Assembly (NCBI RefSeq): GCF_937958655.1
Contig: NZ_CALGNH010000014.1
Span: forward strand, 1 to 64,000
Direction: 5' to 3'
DNA length: 64,000 nucleotides
DNA from: an uncultured Winogradskyella sp.
Lineage (GTDB): Bacteria; Bacteroidota; Bacteroidia; Flavobacteriales; Flavobacteriaceae
This document shows, one piece after another, positions 18,866-28,586 of this stretch. The notes below the pieces were generated by a model. That model made no database searches and was not told the origin of the DNA. It worked only from the letters and a program-made list of their open reading frames with translations. Made by a program: the position numbers and the translations under genes. The first letter of the stretch is position 1; each line of letters starts with the position of its first letter.

Positions 18866-20155
18866 ATGACTGTGGATATAGTCATTATTGTAACAACACT
18901 TTTATTATCTGCTTTTTTTTCGGGTATGGAGATTGCTTATGTGTCTTCCAATAAAATACATATTGAGCTAGAGAAAAAACAAGACGATTTCCTAGGTAAA
19001 ATTTTAACAAAACTTACAGCAAAACCTTCAAAGTATATTGCTACAATGCTTATTGGTAACAATATAGCATTAGTTATCTATGGGCTTAAAATGGGTGATG
19101 TTTTGGTCACATGGTTTCAGTCCCTTTTACCGATCGAGAGCACTGCTCTAAGTTACGTTTTGGTAGATTTACAATTGCTAATCCAAACGGTAATATCTAC
19201 ACTAATAATCCTCGTCACAGCAGAGTTTTTGCCTAAAGTTTTTTTTCAGATTTATGCCAATACGCTTCTAAAAGTACTAGCGCTCCCAACCTATATTTTC
19301 TATGTGCTATTTAGTTGGGTTTCAGATTTTGTGCTTTGGATTTCTGATATGGTTTTAAAATATGTGTTTAAAGCCAAAGGTGAAGATGTGGTGTTGGCAA
19401 TGACAAAAGTTGAGTTGGGTAATTTTATCAGTGAGCAGATGCAATCTGTTGACGATGATACAGCTGTAGATAGTGAGATTCAAATTTTTCAGAATGCTTT
19501 AGAGTTTTCAGACGTTAAAGCAAGAGAGGTAATGATACCAAGAACAGAGATTACCGCTGTAGAACTCTCGGATTCTATTGATAATTTAAGGCAATTATTT
19601 ATAGAAACAGGGAGAACCAAAATTTTGGTGTATAAGAATAATATCGATGATATATTAGGATATGTTCATGCTTTTGAACTTTTTAAAAAGCCAAAAAACA
19701 TAAAGTCTATTTTAATACCAATAGGTTTTGTGCCTGAGACAATTCTTATAAAGGATGTGCTAAATATCCTTACCAAAAAGCGCAGAAGTATTGCTGTGGT
19801 TATTGATGAGTATGGAGGTACATCTGGTATTATGACCGTAGAAGACATTATAGAAGAACTATTTGGTGAAATTGAAGACGAGCATGATACTGTAGCATTA
19901 ATAGAAGAGCAAATTGATGCCTTTACCTTTAGATTTTCAGCAAGATTAGATGTAGACTATATTAACGAAGTTTACAAACTTAATTTGCCAGAAGAAGAAG
20001 CTTATGAGACTATTGGTGGTTTAATTGTTAATGCAACTGAGCAAATCCCAGAAAAAAAGGAGGCTGTTGTTATAGATAATTTTAAGTTTATTATAGAAGA
20101 AGTATCTTCTACTAAAATTGATGTTGTTATTCTTAAAATTCTTAATGAAGACTAA
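18866..20155 (+). CDS. CorC/HlyC-type hemolysin family protein (CNNM + CBS)
   Basis: LLSAFFSGMEIAYVSSNKIHIELEKK; AREVMIPRTEITAVE; RRSIAVVIDEYGGTSGIMTVEDIIEELFGEIEDEHD. Confidence 0.95.
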   Translation: MTVDIVIIVTTLLLSAFFSGMEIAYVSSNKIHIELEKKQDDFLGKILTKLTAKPSKYIATMLIGNNIALVIYGLKMGDVLVTWFQSLLPIESTALSYVLVDLQLLIQTVISTLIILVTAEFLPKVFFQIYANTLLKVLALPTYIFYVLFSWVSDFVLWISDMVLKYVFKAKGEDVVLAMTKVELGNFISEQMQSVDDDTAVDSEIQIFQNALEFSDVKAREVMIPRTEITAVELSDSIDNLRQLFIETGRTKILVYKNNIDDILGYVHAFELFKKPKNIKSILIPIGFVPETILIKDVLNILTKKRRSIAVVIDEYGGTSGIMTVEDIIEELFGEIEDEHDTVALIEEQIDAFTFRFSARLDVDYINEVYKLNLPEEEAYETIGGLIVNATEQIPEKKEAVVIDNFKFIIEEVSSTKIDVVILKILNED

Positions 20156-20249
20156 TCGCTTAACTCGCCCATAAATTCTAAGCTTCTCCTTTTATTATTT
20201 AAGAGAAAATACTATTTTCGCAGACTTATTTGTATGAAAAATTTAGACT

Positions 20250-22394
20250 ATGGCAATTTTAAATAAAATTAGACAACGCTCATTAATCCTTATACTAGTA
20301 ATAGCATTAGCGCTATTTGCATTTGTTATACAAGGAGTCATTGATAATCCAAATGCATTTTCAAATACACAGGGTGTTATCGCCTCAGTAAACGGAACTG
20401 ATATTGATAGAATGGATTTTCAGCAAAAAGTTAAAAACTATCAAGATAGAGTAGGTGGCAGAGTTACGGCAACCCAAGCTATGAATACCATATACAACCA
20501 AGAGCTTAGAACCATTATAATGAAAGATGAATACGAAGCCCTAGGATTGTCTGTAGAAAAAGACGAGATGAGAGATTTGTTAAAAAACAGCTTTCAGTCT
20601 TACCCAGAGTTTCAGGATGAAAATGGGATATTTGATGTTAACCGCTTAAATGCTTTTATTTCTAACCTAAAAGATCTTAAAGGAGAAGCTGCGCCTTTAG
20701 GTAATTTTATGGTAAATTATGAGAGTTGGTCTAATAATGAGCAAACTATTGCTGCTAATGCAATGCAACAATCGTATTACAGTATGATTAAGGCTGGTGT
20801 AGGTGCTACAATAGAAGAAGCTAAAGACGAATACATAGCAGATGCAAAAACAGTAGATATTAGATTTATACAACTTCCTTATACAAGTATAGCAGATAGT
20901 TTAGTAGAAGTAAAAACTTCGGATGTAAAAGCCTATATAGATAAAAACAAAGAGCAGTTTAAGGTAGATGCCAACCGAGAAGTTGTTTATGTTGAGTTTA
21001 AAGAAGAGGCTTCAAAAGAAGATGAAGAAATCATTAAAGCAGGTCTTTTAGGTTTAAAAGCGGATAAAGCAGAATATAATGAAAGCAGTAAAAATACAGA
21101 TACCATTCCTGGTTTTGATACCGTTACTGATGTTGCAGAATTTGTAAACTCTAATTCAGATATTAAATATAATGACTCTTATCTAAGAGCTGCTCAGTTA
21201 CCAGCCGTTGCCAAAGATACTTTAATGCAACTCGGAGTAGATCAATATTATGGGCCTTATAAAGACGGTCAATACTTTAAACTTTCTAAAGTCATAGATA
21301 GTAAAAGACTACCAGATTCTGTTAAAGTAAGACACATATTAATTCCTTTTGTTGGTGGGCAACGTGCGGATGTATCCGTTACAAAAACACCAGAGGAGGC
21401 TAAGAAAACAGCAGATAGTATCTTAACCGCTATAAAAAGAGGTGCCAAGTTTATGGATTTATTAGAGTTGTCTTCTGATCAAGTGAGTAATGAAAAAGAC
21501 GGTGAAATAGAGTTTGCTTATAATGCTGGGATGGCACCAGAATTTAAAGCGTTTTCATTTGAAAACAAAAAAGGAGATATTGATGTTGTGCAAACATCAT
21601 TTGGTTATCATGTTATTGAAATTTTAGAGCAAAAAAGTTTTAATAAAGCTATAAAACTGGCAACAGTAGCGCATAAAATTGAACCTTCTGACAAGACATT
21701 ACAAGACGTTTTTAACAAAGTGTCTAAGTTTGAAATAGCAGCTAAAGATGGAGATTTTAATGCATTAGCTGAAGAAAGAGAGCTAACCGTTAAGCCAGTA
21801 ACTTTTAAAGCACTAGACGAAAATATTCCTGGACTTGGTAGTCAAAGACAGGTAGTGCGTTGGGCTTTTGAAGAAGGTACTGATGTTGGAGAGTTTAAGA
21901 GATTTTCAGTATCTGGTTTTGGATTTATCGTTGCTAAATTGGTAGAGAAAAATGAGGAAGGTCTAATGAGTGTAGAAGATGCTTCAGTTAGCGCTGCACC
22001 TGAAATAAGAAAAGCGAAGAAGGCAGAAATGATTAGAAATAAAGTAACAGCTTCTACATTAGCAGATATTTCAAAAAATCAAGGTCAAAGCATTAGAACC
22101 GCAGCCGCTGTAACTATGAAGAATACAACGCTTGCAGGTGCAGGTGTTGAGCCTAAAGTTATTGGTGCTGCCTTTGGTTTAAAGCAAGGTGAGACATCAA
22201 AACTAATTGATGGCGAACGCGGTGTATATGTTATAGAAGTTACTAAAATTACTGAAGCTAACGAATTAGATAATTATACGTCTATAATGAACAGGTTGAG
22301 TGCTGCTAGAAAAAATACAGTACAAGGAAAAGTATATCAAGCATTAGAAAAAGCAGCTGATATAGAAGATAATAGAGCTACGACAGTATACTAA
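20250..22394 (+). CDS. peptidylprolyl isomerase (SurA-N / PpiD-like)
   Basis: MAILNKIRQRSLILILVIALALFAFVIQGV; parvulin motif VKVRHILIPF...DGEIEFAYNAGMAPEFKAFSFENKKGDIDVVQTSFGYHVIEIL. Confidence 0.92.
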   Translation: MAILNKIRQRSLILILVIALALFAFVIQGVIDNPNAFSNTQGVIASVNGTDIDRMDFQQKVKNYQDRVGGRVTATQAMNTIYNQELRTIIMKDEYEALGLSVEKDEMRDLLKNSFQSYPEFQDENGIFDVNRLNAFISNLKDLKGEAAPLGNFMVNYESWSNNEQTIAANAMQQSYYSMIKAGVGATIEEAKDEYIADAKTVDIRFIQLPYTSIADSLVEVKTSDVKAYIDKNKEQFKVDANREVVYVEFKEEASKEDEEIIKAGLLGLKADKAEYNESSKNTDTIPGFDTVTDVAEFVNSNSDIKYNDSYLRAAQLPAVAKDTLMQLGVDQYYGPYKDGQYFKLSKVIDSKRLPDSVKVRHILIPFVGGQRADVSVTKTPEEAKKTADSILTAIKRGAKFMDLLELSSDQVSNEKDGEIEFAYNAGMAPEFKAFSFENKKGDIDVVQTSFGYHVIEILEQKSFNKAIKLATVAHKIEPSDKTLQDVFNKVSKFEIAAKDGDFNALAEERELTVKPVTFKALDENIPGLGSQRQVVRWAFEEGTDVGEFKRFSVSGFGFIVAKLVEKNEEGLMSVEDASVSAAPEIRKAKKAEMIRNKVTASTLADISKNQGQSIRTAAAVTMKNTTLAGAGVEPKVIGAAFGLKQGETSKLIDGERGVYVIEVTKITEANELDNYTSIMNRLSAARKNTVQGKVYQALEKAADIEDNRATTVY

Positions 22395-22419
22395 GATATA
22401 TATATAATAATCAAAATTT

Positions 22420-22452
22420 AAAAGAGGTCTTGCATTATGTGAGGCCTCTTTT
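22420..22452. terminator. bidirectional terminator hairpin
   Basis: aaaagaggtcttgcattatgtgaggcctctttt between convergent genes. Confidence 0.75.
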
Positions 22453-23377
22453 ATTTTACCATATTAGTATACGGAATAATAGTTTTAAATCCTTTTTTGT
22501 AGAAGTAATCTTTTGGATTGCTAGTTGAACTAACCAATATAAAGTCTCCGCCCCAAGCACCAAGACTTTTAATTTCGCCATTAAAATCGCTAAACAATCG
22601 CTGCTTTATGGGTTGTTGTTGTATGAGATGGGCTATAATAGTTTCATGCTTTACGATTAGGCTTTCAAAATCAGTGAGCGAAGTACAATCAACTAAAGAT
22701 TGTGTAATGGCATTTATAGTTGTAAGTGTGGTGCTTTTAATTTTACCTAATGTTTTATAAGCCTTAATACCGTCTCTACTGTTTTGTTTTTTGTTGAGAT
22801 AAACAAAATACAAATGGTCTTTAAAAATTGGGTTAAAAACTGCGGTATTAACAACAGGTTGTGCATCTTTTATTCGATACAAAATGGGCGTAGTATGCTG
22901 AGCGCAAGCAATATCGTAACCGCTACCACCAAATGTTTTTTTCAATAGCAGGTATGGGTCAATCTTTGCCCAATTAGCTATGTTATTTATTAGTGTAGAG
23001 GATGTGCCCAAACCCCAATGTCTATTAAAATCTAAATGGGTAGAAATGGTATAGCCCGTGTTAGAATTTAAAAATTTAGGATTTAATTGTTTTGTTGCGT
23101 TAAGAATTTCTAATAACCGAGAGGTTATTGGGTTGTCATCCTGTCCCGAAAACTTTTGGGATTGTTTCAGAATCTCATTTCCGTTCACTGTAAATTCATC
23201 CTCAAACCAAAGCAACCCCTTTTCATTATAGCTTTTCCATTGTATACCTCGTGTATTATTCGCTTCAATAGTTAGGTTCTGTCCATATGTAGTCGGTACC
23301 GCTAAAGCAGTAGCACCATCTAAAACAACATACTCGGCTGTTAACAAAAGCTTACCGTTGCTTCTAAGCGTTTTCAT
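22451..23377 (-). CDS. GYDIA family GHMP kinase
   Basis: RSNGKLLLTAEYVVLDGATALAVPTTYGQ; HWGLGTSSTLINNIANWA; FGGSGYDIACAQ (signature). Confidence 0.93.
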   Translation of the reverse strand: MKTLRSNGKLLLTAEYVVLDGATALAVPTTYGQNLTIEANNTRGIQWKSYNEKGLLWFEDEFTVNGNEILKQSQKFSGQDDNPITSRLLEILNATKQLNPKFLNSNTGYTISTHLDFNRHWGLGTSSTLINNIANWAKIDPYLLLKKTFGGSGYDIACAQHTTPILYRIKDAQPVVNTAVFNPIFKDHLYFVYLNKKQNSRDGIKAYKTLGKIKSTTLTTINAITQSLVDCTSLTDFESLIVKHETIIAHLIQQQPIKQRLFSDFNGEIKSLGAWGGDFILVSSTSNPKDYFYKKGFKTIIPYTNMVK

Positions 23378-24679
23378 TTAGCTCCTTAGATTTTCAATAG
23401 CATCTAGTACAGCGCTATGTGTAACAACATTGGTTTTAAAATGTTTAATGAGTTGTTCTTTTTCTTGGTGAGTTGCCTCAAACTGATTTAAGATATTCAT
23501 TAAATGCATTTTCATGTGTCCTTCTTGAATGCCTGTGGTTGTTAAGGACTTTACAGCTGCAAAATTTTGAGCAAGTCCAGCAACGGCAACAATTTGCATG
23601 AGCTCTTTTGCAGAAGGTTTTCCCAGTAATTCTAGTGCAAATTTAACCAGTGGATGTAAACTAGTTAGACCGCCAACAGTGCCTAAGGCTAAAGGTATTT
23701 CAATCCAAAATTTAAAAGTGTCATTTTCAATCGAGCAGTGCGTTAGGCTAGCATATTGACCATTTCTTGCGGCATAGGCATGCACTCCTGCTTCAATAGC
23801 CCTAAAGTCATTTCCTGTGGCTAGCACAACAGCATCAATGCCGTTCATTATACCTTTATTATGTGTAACTGCTCTATGAGGTTCAACTTCGGCAATGTTC
23901 ACCGCTTGTTTAAACTTCTCTGCAAATAGCTGAGGGTTTTTAATATCCTTACTAGTAAGTTCTGTAATTGGGCAAGCCACTTCTGCACGCACAAGGCATT
24001 GCGGTACATAATTAGATAAGATGCTCATAACGATATCGAGTTTCTTATCTAAATGCTGTTCTGCTTCACGTTTAAAGGTGTTTGCAAATTGCTCTAAACA
24101 CGAATTAATAAAATTAGCGCCCATTGCATCCAAGGTCTCAAAAGTTGCGTGCAATTGGTAGTAATTTTCGAGGGAATTGGTTTTATCTTTTAATTCAATA
24201 TCTAAAATGCCACCACCACGCTTTTCCATATTTTTAGTGATGCTAGAACTTTCTTTAAATAATAAAGGTTTTACAGCTTCAAAAAATACTTGTAAATCCT
24301 TTAATTTCCCATGATAGGTAAAATGAACCTGGCCAATTTTTTCGGTAGAAAATACTTCTGCCTTAAACCCACCTCTATCTAACCAAAACTTAGCGGCTTT
24401 ACTGGCAGCGGCAACCACAGAGCTTTCCTCAATAGCCATTGGTATGCTATATAGTGTTTTATTGATTAAAAAATTAGGAGCCACGCCAAGAGGAAGATAA
24501 TAATTACTAATGGTGTTTTCTATAAACTCGTCATGTAACTTTTGAAGTTTTTCGTCGGAATTCCAGTATTGCTTTATAAGTGTTCTTGCGGAGTCTTTAT
24601 CCTTAAAATAAGCGCCTAAGAGCCACTCAATTTTTTCGGATTTAGAGAGCTTAGAAAAGCCAGAAATAGCGTTTGGCAT
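23378..24679 (-). CDS. hydroxymethylglutaryl-CoA reductase, degradative type
   Basis: ISGFSKLSKSEKIEWLL; VAPNFLINKTLYSIPMAIEESSVVAAASKAAKFW; THNKGIMNGIDAVVLATGNDFRAIEAG. Confidence 0.94.
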   Translation of the reverse strand: MPNAISGFSKLSKSEKIEWLLGAYFKDKDSARTLIKQYWNSDEKLQKLHDEFIENTISNYYLPLGVAPNFLINKTLYSIPMAIEESSVVAAASKAAKFWLDRGGFKAEVFSTEKIGQVHFTYHGKLKDLQVFFEAVKPLLFKESSSITKNMEKRGGGILDIELKDKTNSLENYYQLHATFETLDAMGANFINSCLEQFANTFKREAEQHLDKKLDIVMSILSNYVPQCLVRAEVACPITELTSKDIKNPQLFAEKFKQAVNIAEVEPHRAVTHNKGIMNGIDAVVLATGNDFRAIEAGVHAYAARNGQYASLTHCSIENDTFKFWIEIPLALGTVGGLTSLHPLVKFALELLGKPSAKELMQIVAVAGLAQNFAAVKSLTTTGIQEGHMKMHLMNILNQFEATHQEKEQLIKHFKTNVVTHSAVLDAIENLRS

Positions 24680-24828
24680 AGATGAATTATGTTTTGCTCA
24701 CAAAGATACTTAGGATTGGTATAAAATGTGTGCCTAATCTTTTAATATTACCGATTTACTGTTAATAATATCTGTTTTTTGCATAATTTTTAGTAAACTT
24801 GGCTTTGCGTTATTGAAAAAAGAATTAC

Positions 24829-27060
24829 ATGACATTGAGACACTTTATTGCCGTTATTGGTTTTTTGACCACCTCCCTAATATATTGTCAAAATAAGCAA
24901 ATTACACTTCAAGAAATTTGGAGTGGTGCCTTTAGAACAGAAGGTATGCAAGCCTTACATTCTATGAAAAACGGACAGCAGTACTCTGTTTTAAATTACA
25001 ATAGGCAAAACGGAACATCTTCTATTGATATTTATGATTATAAAACCTTAGAAAAAGTAAAAACCTTGGTGTCTTCTGCGGATATAGCAGAAATTCAAGG
25101 TTTTTTTGATTACACTTTCAGTGCTGATGAATCTAAGCTTATTCTAACGACTAATGAGGTTCCTGTTTTTAGACGTTCTAGATTGGGTACCTATTATGTG
25201 TACGATATTGCTACTAAAGCTGTAACTAAAGTTTCTGAAAATTTAATACAAGAACCAACCTTGTCTCCAGATGCTACTAAAATCGCCTATGGTTTTGAGA
25301 ATAATCTGTATGTAAAAGATTTAACCTCTGGTGTTGAAAAACAGATTACGACAGACTGTATTAAAAACAAAATAATTAATGGAATAACCGACTGGGTTTA
25401 CGAAGAGGAGTTTGGTTTTGTTAGAGCTTTTGACTGGAGTGTAGGCAGCGACAAAATTGCCTTTATAAGATTTAATGAAACTGAGGTGCCTCAATTTTCA
25501 ATGGATGTCTTTGGCTCTGGGTTATACCAAACACAGCAAGTTTTTAAGTACCCTAAAGCAGGGGAAGTAAACTCAAAGGTTTCACTACATGTATACGATT
25601 TAAACACAGATGTTTTATCTGATGTAAAGGTTGATAAAGCGTATTCGGACGTTTACATTCCAAGAATTAAGTGGACAAAAGATACTGACGTTTTAAGTGC
25701 GCAGTATATGAATAGACATCAAAATGAATTAGATCTATGGATGATTAATACCAAGTCCATGACAACTGATTTGGTTTTAGCGGAAACGGATAAGGCGTAC
25801 ATTGATGTTACTTTTAACCTAACCTTCCTAAAAGACAATAGTTTTATCTGGACGAGTGAAAAGGACGGTTATAATCATATTTATCACTATTCAAAAGATG
25901 GTGACTTAATCAATCAGGTTACGGATGGAGATTGGGAAGTTACTAATTATTATGGCTTTAACGAAAAGGAAAATACAATCTATTATCAGTCCGTTGAAAA
26001 TGGATCTATAAACAGAGATGTTTATGCTATTAAACTTAATGGAAAAAACAAAAAGCGATTGACTAAAACCGATGGTACAAATAGCGCATCCTTTAGTGCT
26101 GACTTTACATACTTCATCAACACACACAGCAGCGCTGCAACACCACCAGAATATACCTTACATAATTCTAAGTCTGGCAATTTGGTTAAAAGAATAAAGG
26201 ATAATGATCGTTTAGCACAAAAAGTAGGTGATTATAAAACTTCTAAAAAAGAATTCAGCACTATAACTATCAATGGTAATGATTTAAATATGTGGATGAT
26301 TAAACCTGCTGATTTTGATGAACGTAAGGAGTATCCATTGTTTATGTATCAATATTCAGGTCCTGGCTCACAGCAAGTAGCCAATCGTTGGAATGGAGCT
26401 AACGACTACTGGTACCAAATGTTAGCCCAACAAGGCTATATTGTAGTTTGTATTGATGGCAGAGGAACAGGGTTTAAGGGAGCAGAATTTAAAAAAGTAA
26501 CACAGAATGAATTAGGTAAATACGAAGTTGAAGACCAAATTGCAGCGGCTAAAAAATTAGGTGAATTGCCATATATTGACGCATCTCGTATAGGAATCTG
26601 GGGCTGGAGTTATGGGGGTTTTATGAGTAGTAATGCTTTGTTTAAAGGTAGCGATGTCTTTAAGATGGCCATAGCAGTAGCACCAGTAACAAGTTGGAGG
26701 TTTTACGATACCATTTATACCGAACGTTACATGACAACTCCACAAGAAAATCCGAGTGGTTATGATGAGAACTCACCAATTAATCATGTCGATAAATTAG
26801 AAGGTGATTTTCTTTTAATTCATGGATCTGGTGATGATAACGTGCATTTACAAAATACAATGCGCATGGTAGAGGCTTTAGTTCAAGCCGATAAGCAATT
26901 TGAATGGATGATATATCCGGATAAAAACCATGGTATCTATGGTGGAAATACAAGATTACATCTTTATAAAAAAATGACCAATTTTATTAATAGAACTTTA
27001 GGGGATAAGCTCGATAAAGAAGAAATGGAAGAGCAAGAAGCATCTAAGATTAAAGGATAA
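24829..27060 (+). CDS. S9 family peptidase, dipeptidyl peptidase IV
   Basis: ITDWVYEEEFGFVRAFDWS; GIWGWSYGGFMSSNALF (catalytic Ser); GSGDDNVHLQNTMRMVEALV; PDKNHGIYGG. Confidence 0.96.
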   Translation: MTLRHFIAVIGFLTTSLIYCQNKQITLQEIWSGAFRTEGMQALHSMKNGQQYSVLNYNRQNGTSSIDIYDYKTLEKVKTLVSSADIAEIQGFFDYTFSADESKLILTTNEVPVFRRSRLGTYYVYDIATKAVTKVSENLIQEPTLSPDATKIAYGFENNLYVKDLTSGVEKQITTDCIKNKIINGITDWVYEEEFGFVRAFDWSVGSDKIAFIRFNETEVPQFSMDVFGSGLYQTQQVFKYPKAGEVNSKVSLHVYDLNTDVLSDVKVDKAYSDVYIPRIKWTKDTDVLSAQYMNRHQNELDLWMINTKSMTTDLVLAETDKAYIDVTFNLTFLKDNSFIWTSEKDGYNHIYHYSKDGDLINQVTDGDWEVTNYYGFNEKENTIYYQSVENGSINRDVYAIKLNGKNKKRLTKTDGTNSASFSADFTYFINTHSSAATPPEYTLHNSKSGNLVKRIKDNDRLAQKVGDYKTSKKEFSTITINGNDLNMWMIKPADFDERKEYPLFMYQYSGPGSQQVANRWNGANDYWYQMLAQQGYIVVCIDGRGTGFKGAEFKKVTQNELGKYEVEDQIAAAKKLGELPYIDASRIGIWGWSYGGFMSSNALFKGSDVFKMAIAVAPVTSWRFYDTIYTERYMTTPQENPSGYDENSPINHVDKLEGDFLLIHGSGDDNVHLQNTMRMVEALVQADKQFEWMIYPDKNHGIYGGNTRLHLYKKMTNFINRTLGDKLDKEEMEEQEASKIKG

Positions 27061-27079
27061 ACTAACTAAATTTAATTAT

Positions 27080-28516
27080 ATGTCAAGCGTAACTGAAATT
27101 AAGCAAAGAGAACTTTTTGGACATCCAATAGGACTTTATGTATTGTTTTTTGTTGAAATGTGGGAGCGTTTCTCTTATTATGGAATGAGAGCATTACTTA
27201 CATTATTTTTAGTGGCACCAATAATTACAGGAGACCCACAATCTGGTTATGGTTGGTCTAATGCCGAAACCATATCATTCTATGGGACTTATACAATGTT
27301 TGTTTATTTAACCTCGATTCCAGGAGGTTGGATCGCTGACCAATTCTTAGGTCAAAAAAAGGCTGTTATGCTAGGTGGTTTGCTTTTATGTTTAGGTCAT
27401 GGTATTTTAGCCATTGACGCTCAATGGGCATTTTTTACTGGATTGATTTTAATTGTTATTGGAGTAGGCTTTTTAAAGCCAAACATATCTTCTATGGTTG
27501 GAGGTCTATACAAAAAGGGCGATGATAGAAGGGATAGAGGTTTTTATATCTTCTATATAGGTATTAATCTTGGTGCTTTTCTTGGAGCATTATTAGTTGG
27601 TGCTGTGGCTGCAAAATATGGCTGGCATTATGGTTTCGGTCTAGCAGGTATTGGTATGGCATTAGGTCAAATAGTTTATTTATATGGCCAGAAATTTTTA
27701 ATAGGAGTTGGTGAATTTTCGGGTGGTTCTAAAGCATCAGTTGAGGAGCAGGAAGCAAGAAAAAGACCATTAACTAAAATTGAAAAAGATAGAATGTTAG
27801 TAATGTTTCTATCGTTTTTAATAATTATAGTGTTTTGGGGAGCTTTTGAGCAAGCTGGTGGTTTAATGAGTATTTATACCGAGCAAAAAACCGATAGAAT
27901 GTTGTCGTTTTCATTACCATTTATAGATAATGAGGTTCCTGCGGCTGTATTTCAATCAATTAATGCATTTTTTATAATTACTCTTGGGACACTCGTTGGT
28001 ACATTTTGGTATAAATGGGGTAAAAAAGGGAAAGAATCATCGTCATTATTTAAAATGGCAATAGGTGTTATAATTATGGGCTTTGGATTTTTCTTTATGA
28101 CGAAGGCATCTACAGAAGTTGTGATGGATGGTGACCAAGTTGTTGAAAAATCGGCCATGATTTGGTTAGTATTGGCATATCTTTTTCATACGTTAGGAGA
28201 ATTGTGTGCGTCGCCAGTAGCGTTATCTTTTATCACTAAATTAGCACCATTAAAATATGCATCTTTTATGATGGGTGCTTACTTTGCAGCAACAGGTTTA
28301 GGTAATAAATTGGCCGGACTAGTTGGTGGACTCTCTGAAGGAGCAGGAGAATTTCAAGTATTCACAGGAATTGCGATTTTTTGCACATTATTTGGGCTTC
28401 TAATTATAGCAATTCTTAAACCACTTAAACGTCTTACGCATGGCGCAGAGGATAATGAACGTGTTATGTTAGAAGCAGAAAAATACGAATTGGCAGACCC
28501 AGATATCAACAATTAA
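27080..28516 (+). CDS. POT family peptide MFS transporter
   Basis: GHPIGLYVLFFVEMWERFSYYGMRALLTLFL; IFYIGINLGAFLG; AYLFHTLGELCASPVALSFITKLAP. Confidence 0.96.
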   Translation: MSSVTEIKQRELFGHPIGLYVLFFVEMWERFSYYGMRALLTLFLVAPIITGDPQSGYGWSNAETISFYGTYTMFVYLTSIPGGWIADQFLGQKKAVMLGGLLLCLGHGILAIDAQWAFFTGLILIVIGVGFLKPNISSMVGGLYKKGDDRRDRGFYIFYIGINLGAFLGALLVGAVAAKYGWHYGFGLAGIGMALGQIVYLYGQKFLIGVGEFSGGSKASVEEQEARKRPLTKIEKDRMLVMFLSFLIIIVFWGAFEQAGGLMSIYTEQKTDRMLSFSLPFIDNEVPAAVFQSINAFFIITLGTLVGTFWYKWGKKGKESSSLFKMAIGVIIMGFGFFFMTKASTEVVMDGDQVVEKSAMIWLVLAYLFHTLGELCASPVALSFITKLAPLKYASFMMGAYFAATGLGNKLAGLVGGLSEGAGEFQVFTGIAIFCTLFGLLIIAILKPLKRLTHGAEDNERVMLEAEKYELADPDINN

Positions 28517-28525
28517 AAAGCATAA

Positions 28526-28561
28526 AAAGCCCAAGCATTGACATAGTGCTAGGGCTTTTGC
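28526..28561 (+). terminator. rho-independent terminator between tandem POT genes
   Basis: aaaagcccaagcattgacatagtgctagggcttttgcatttt hairpin. Confidence 0.6.
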
Positions 28562-28586
28562 ATTTTACTAACTAAACAATCAATAT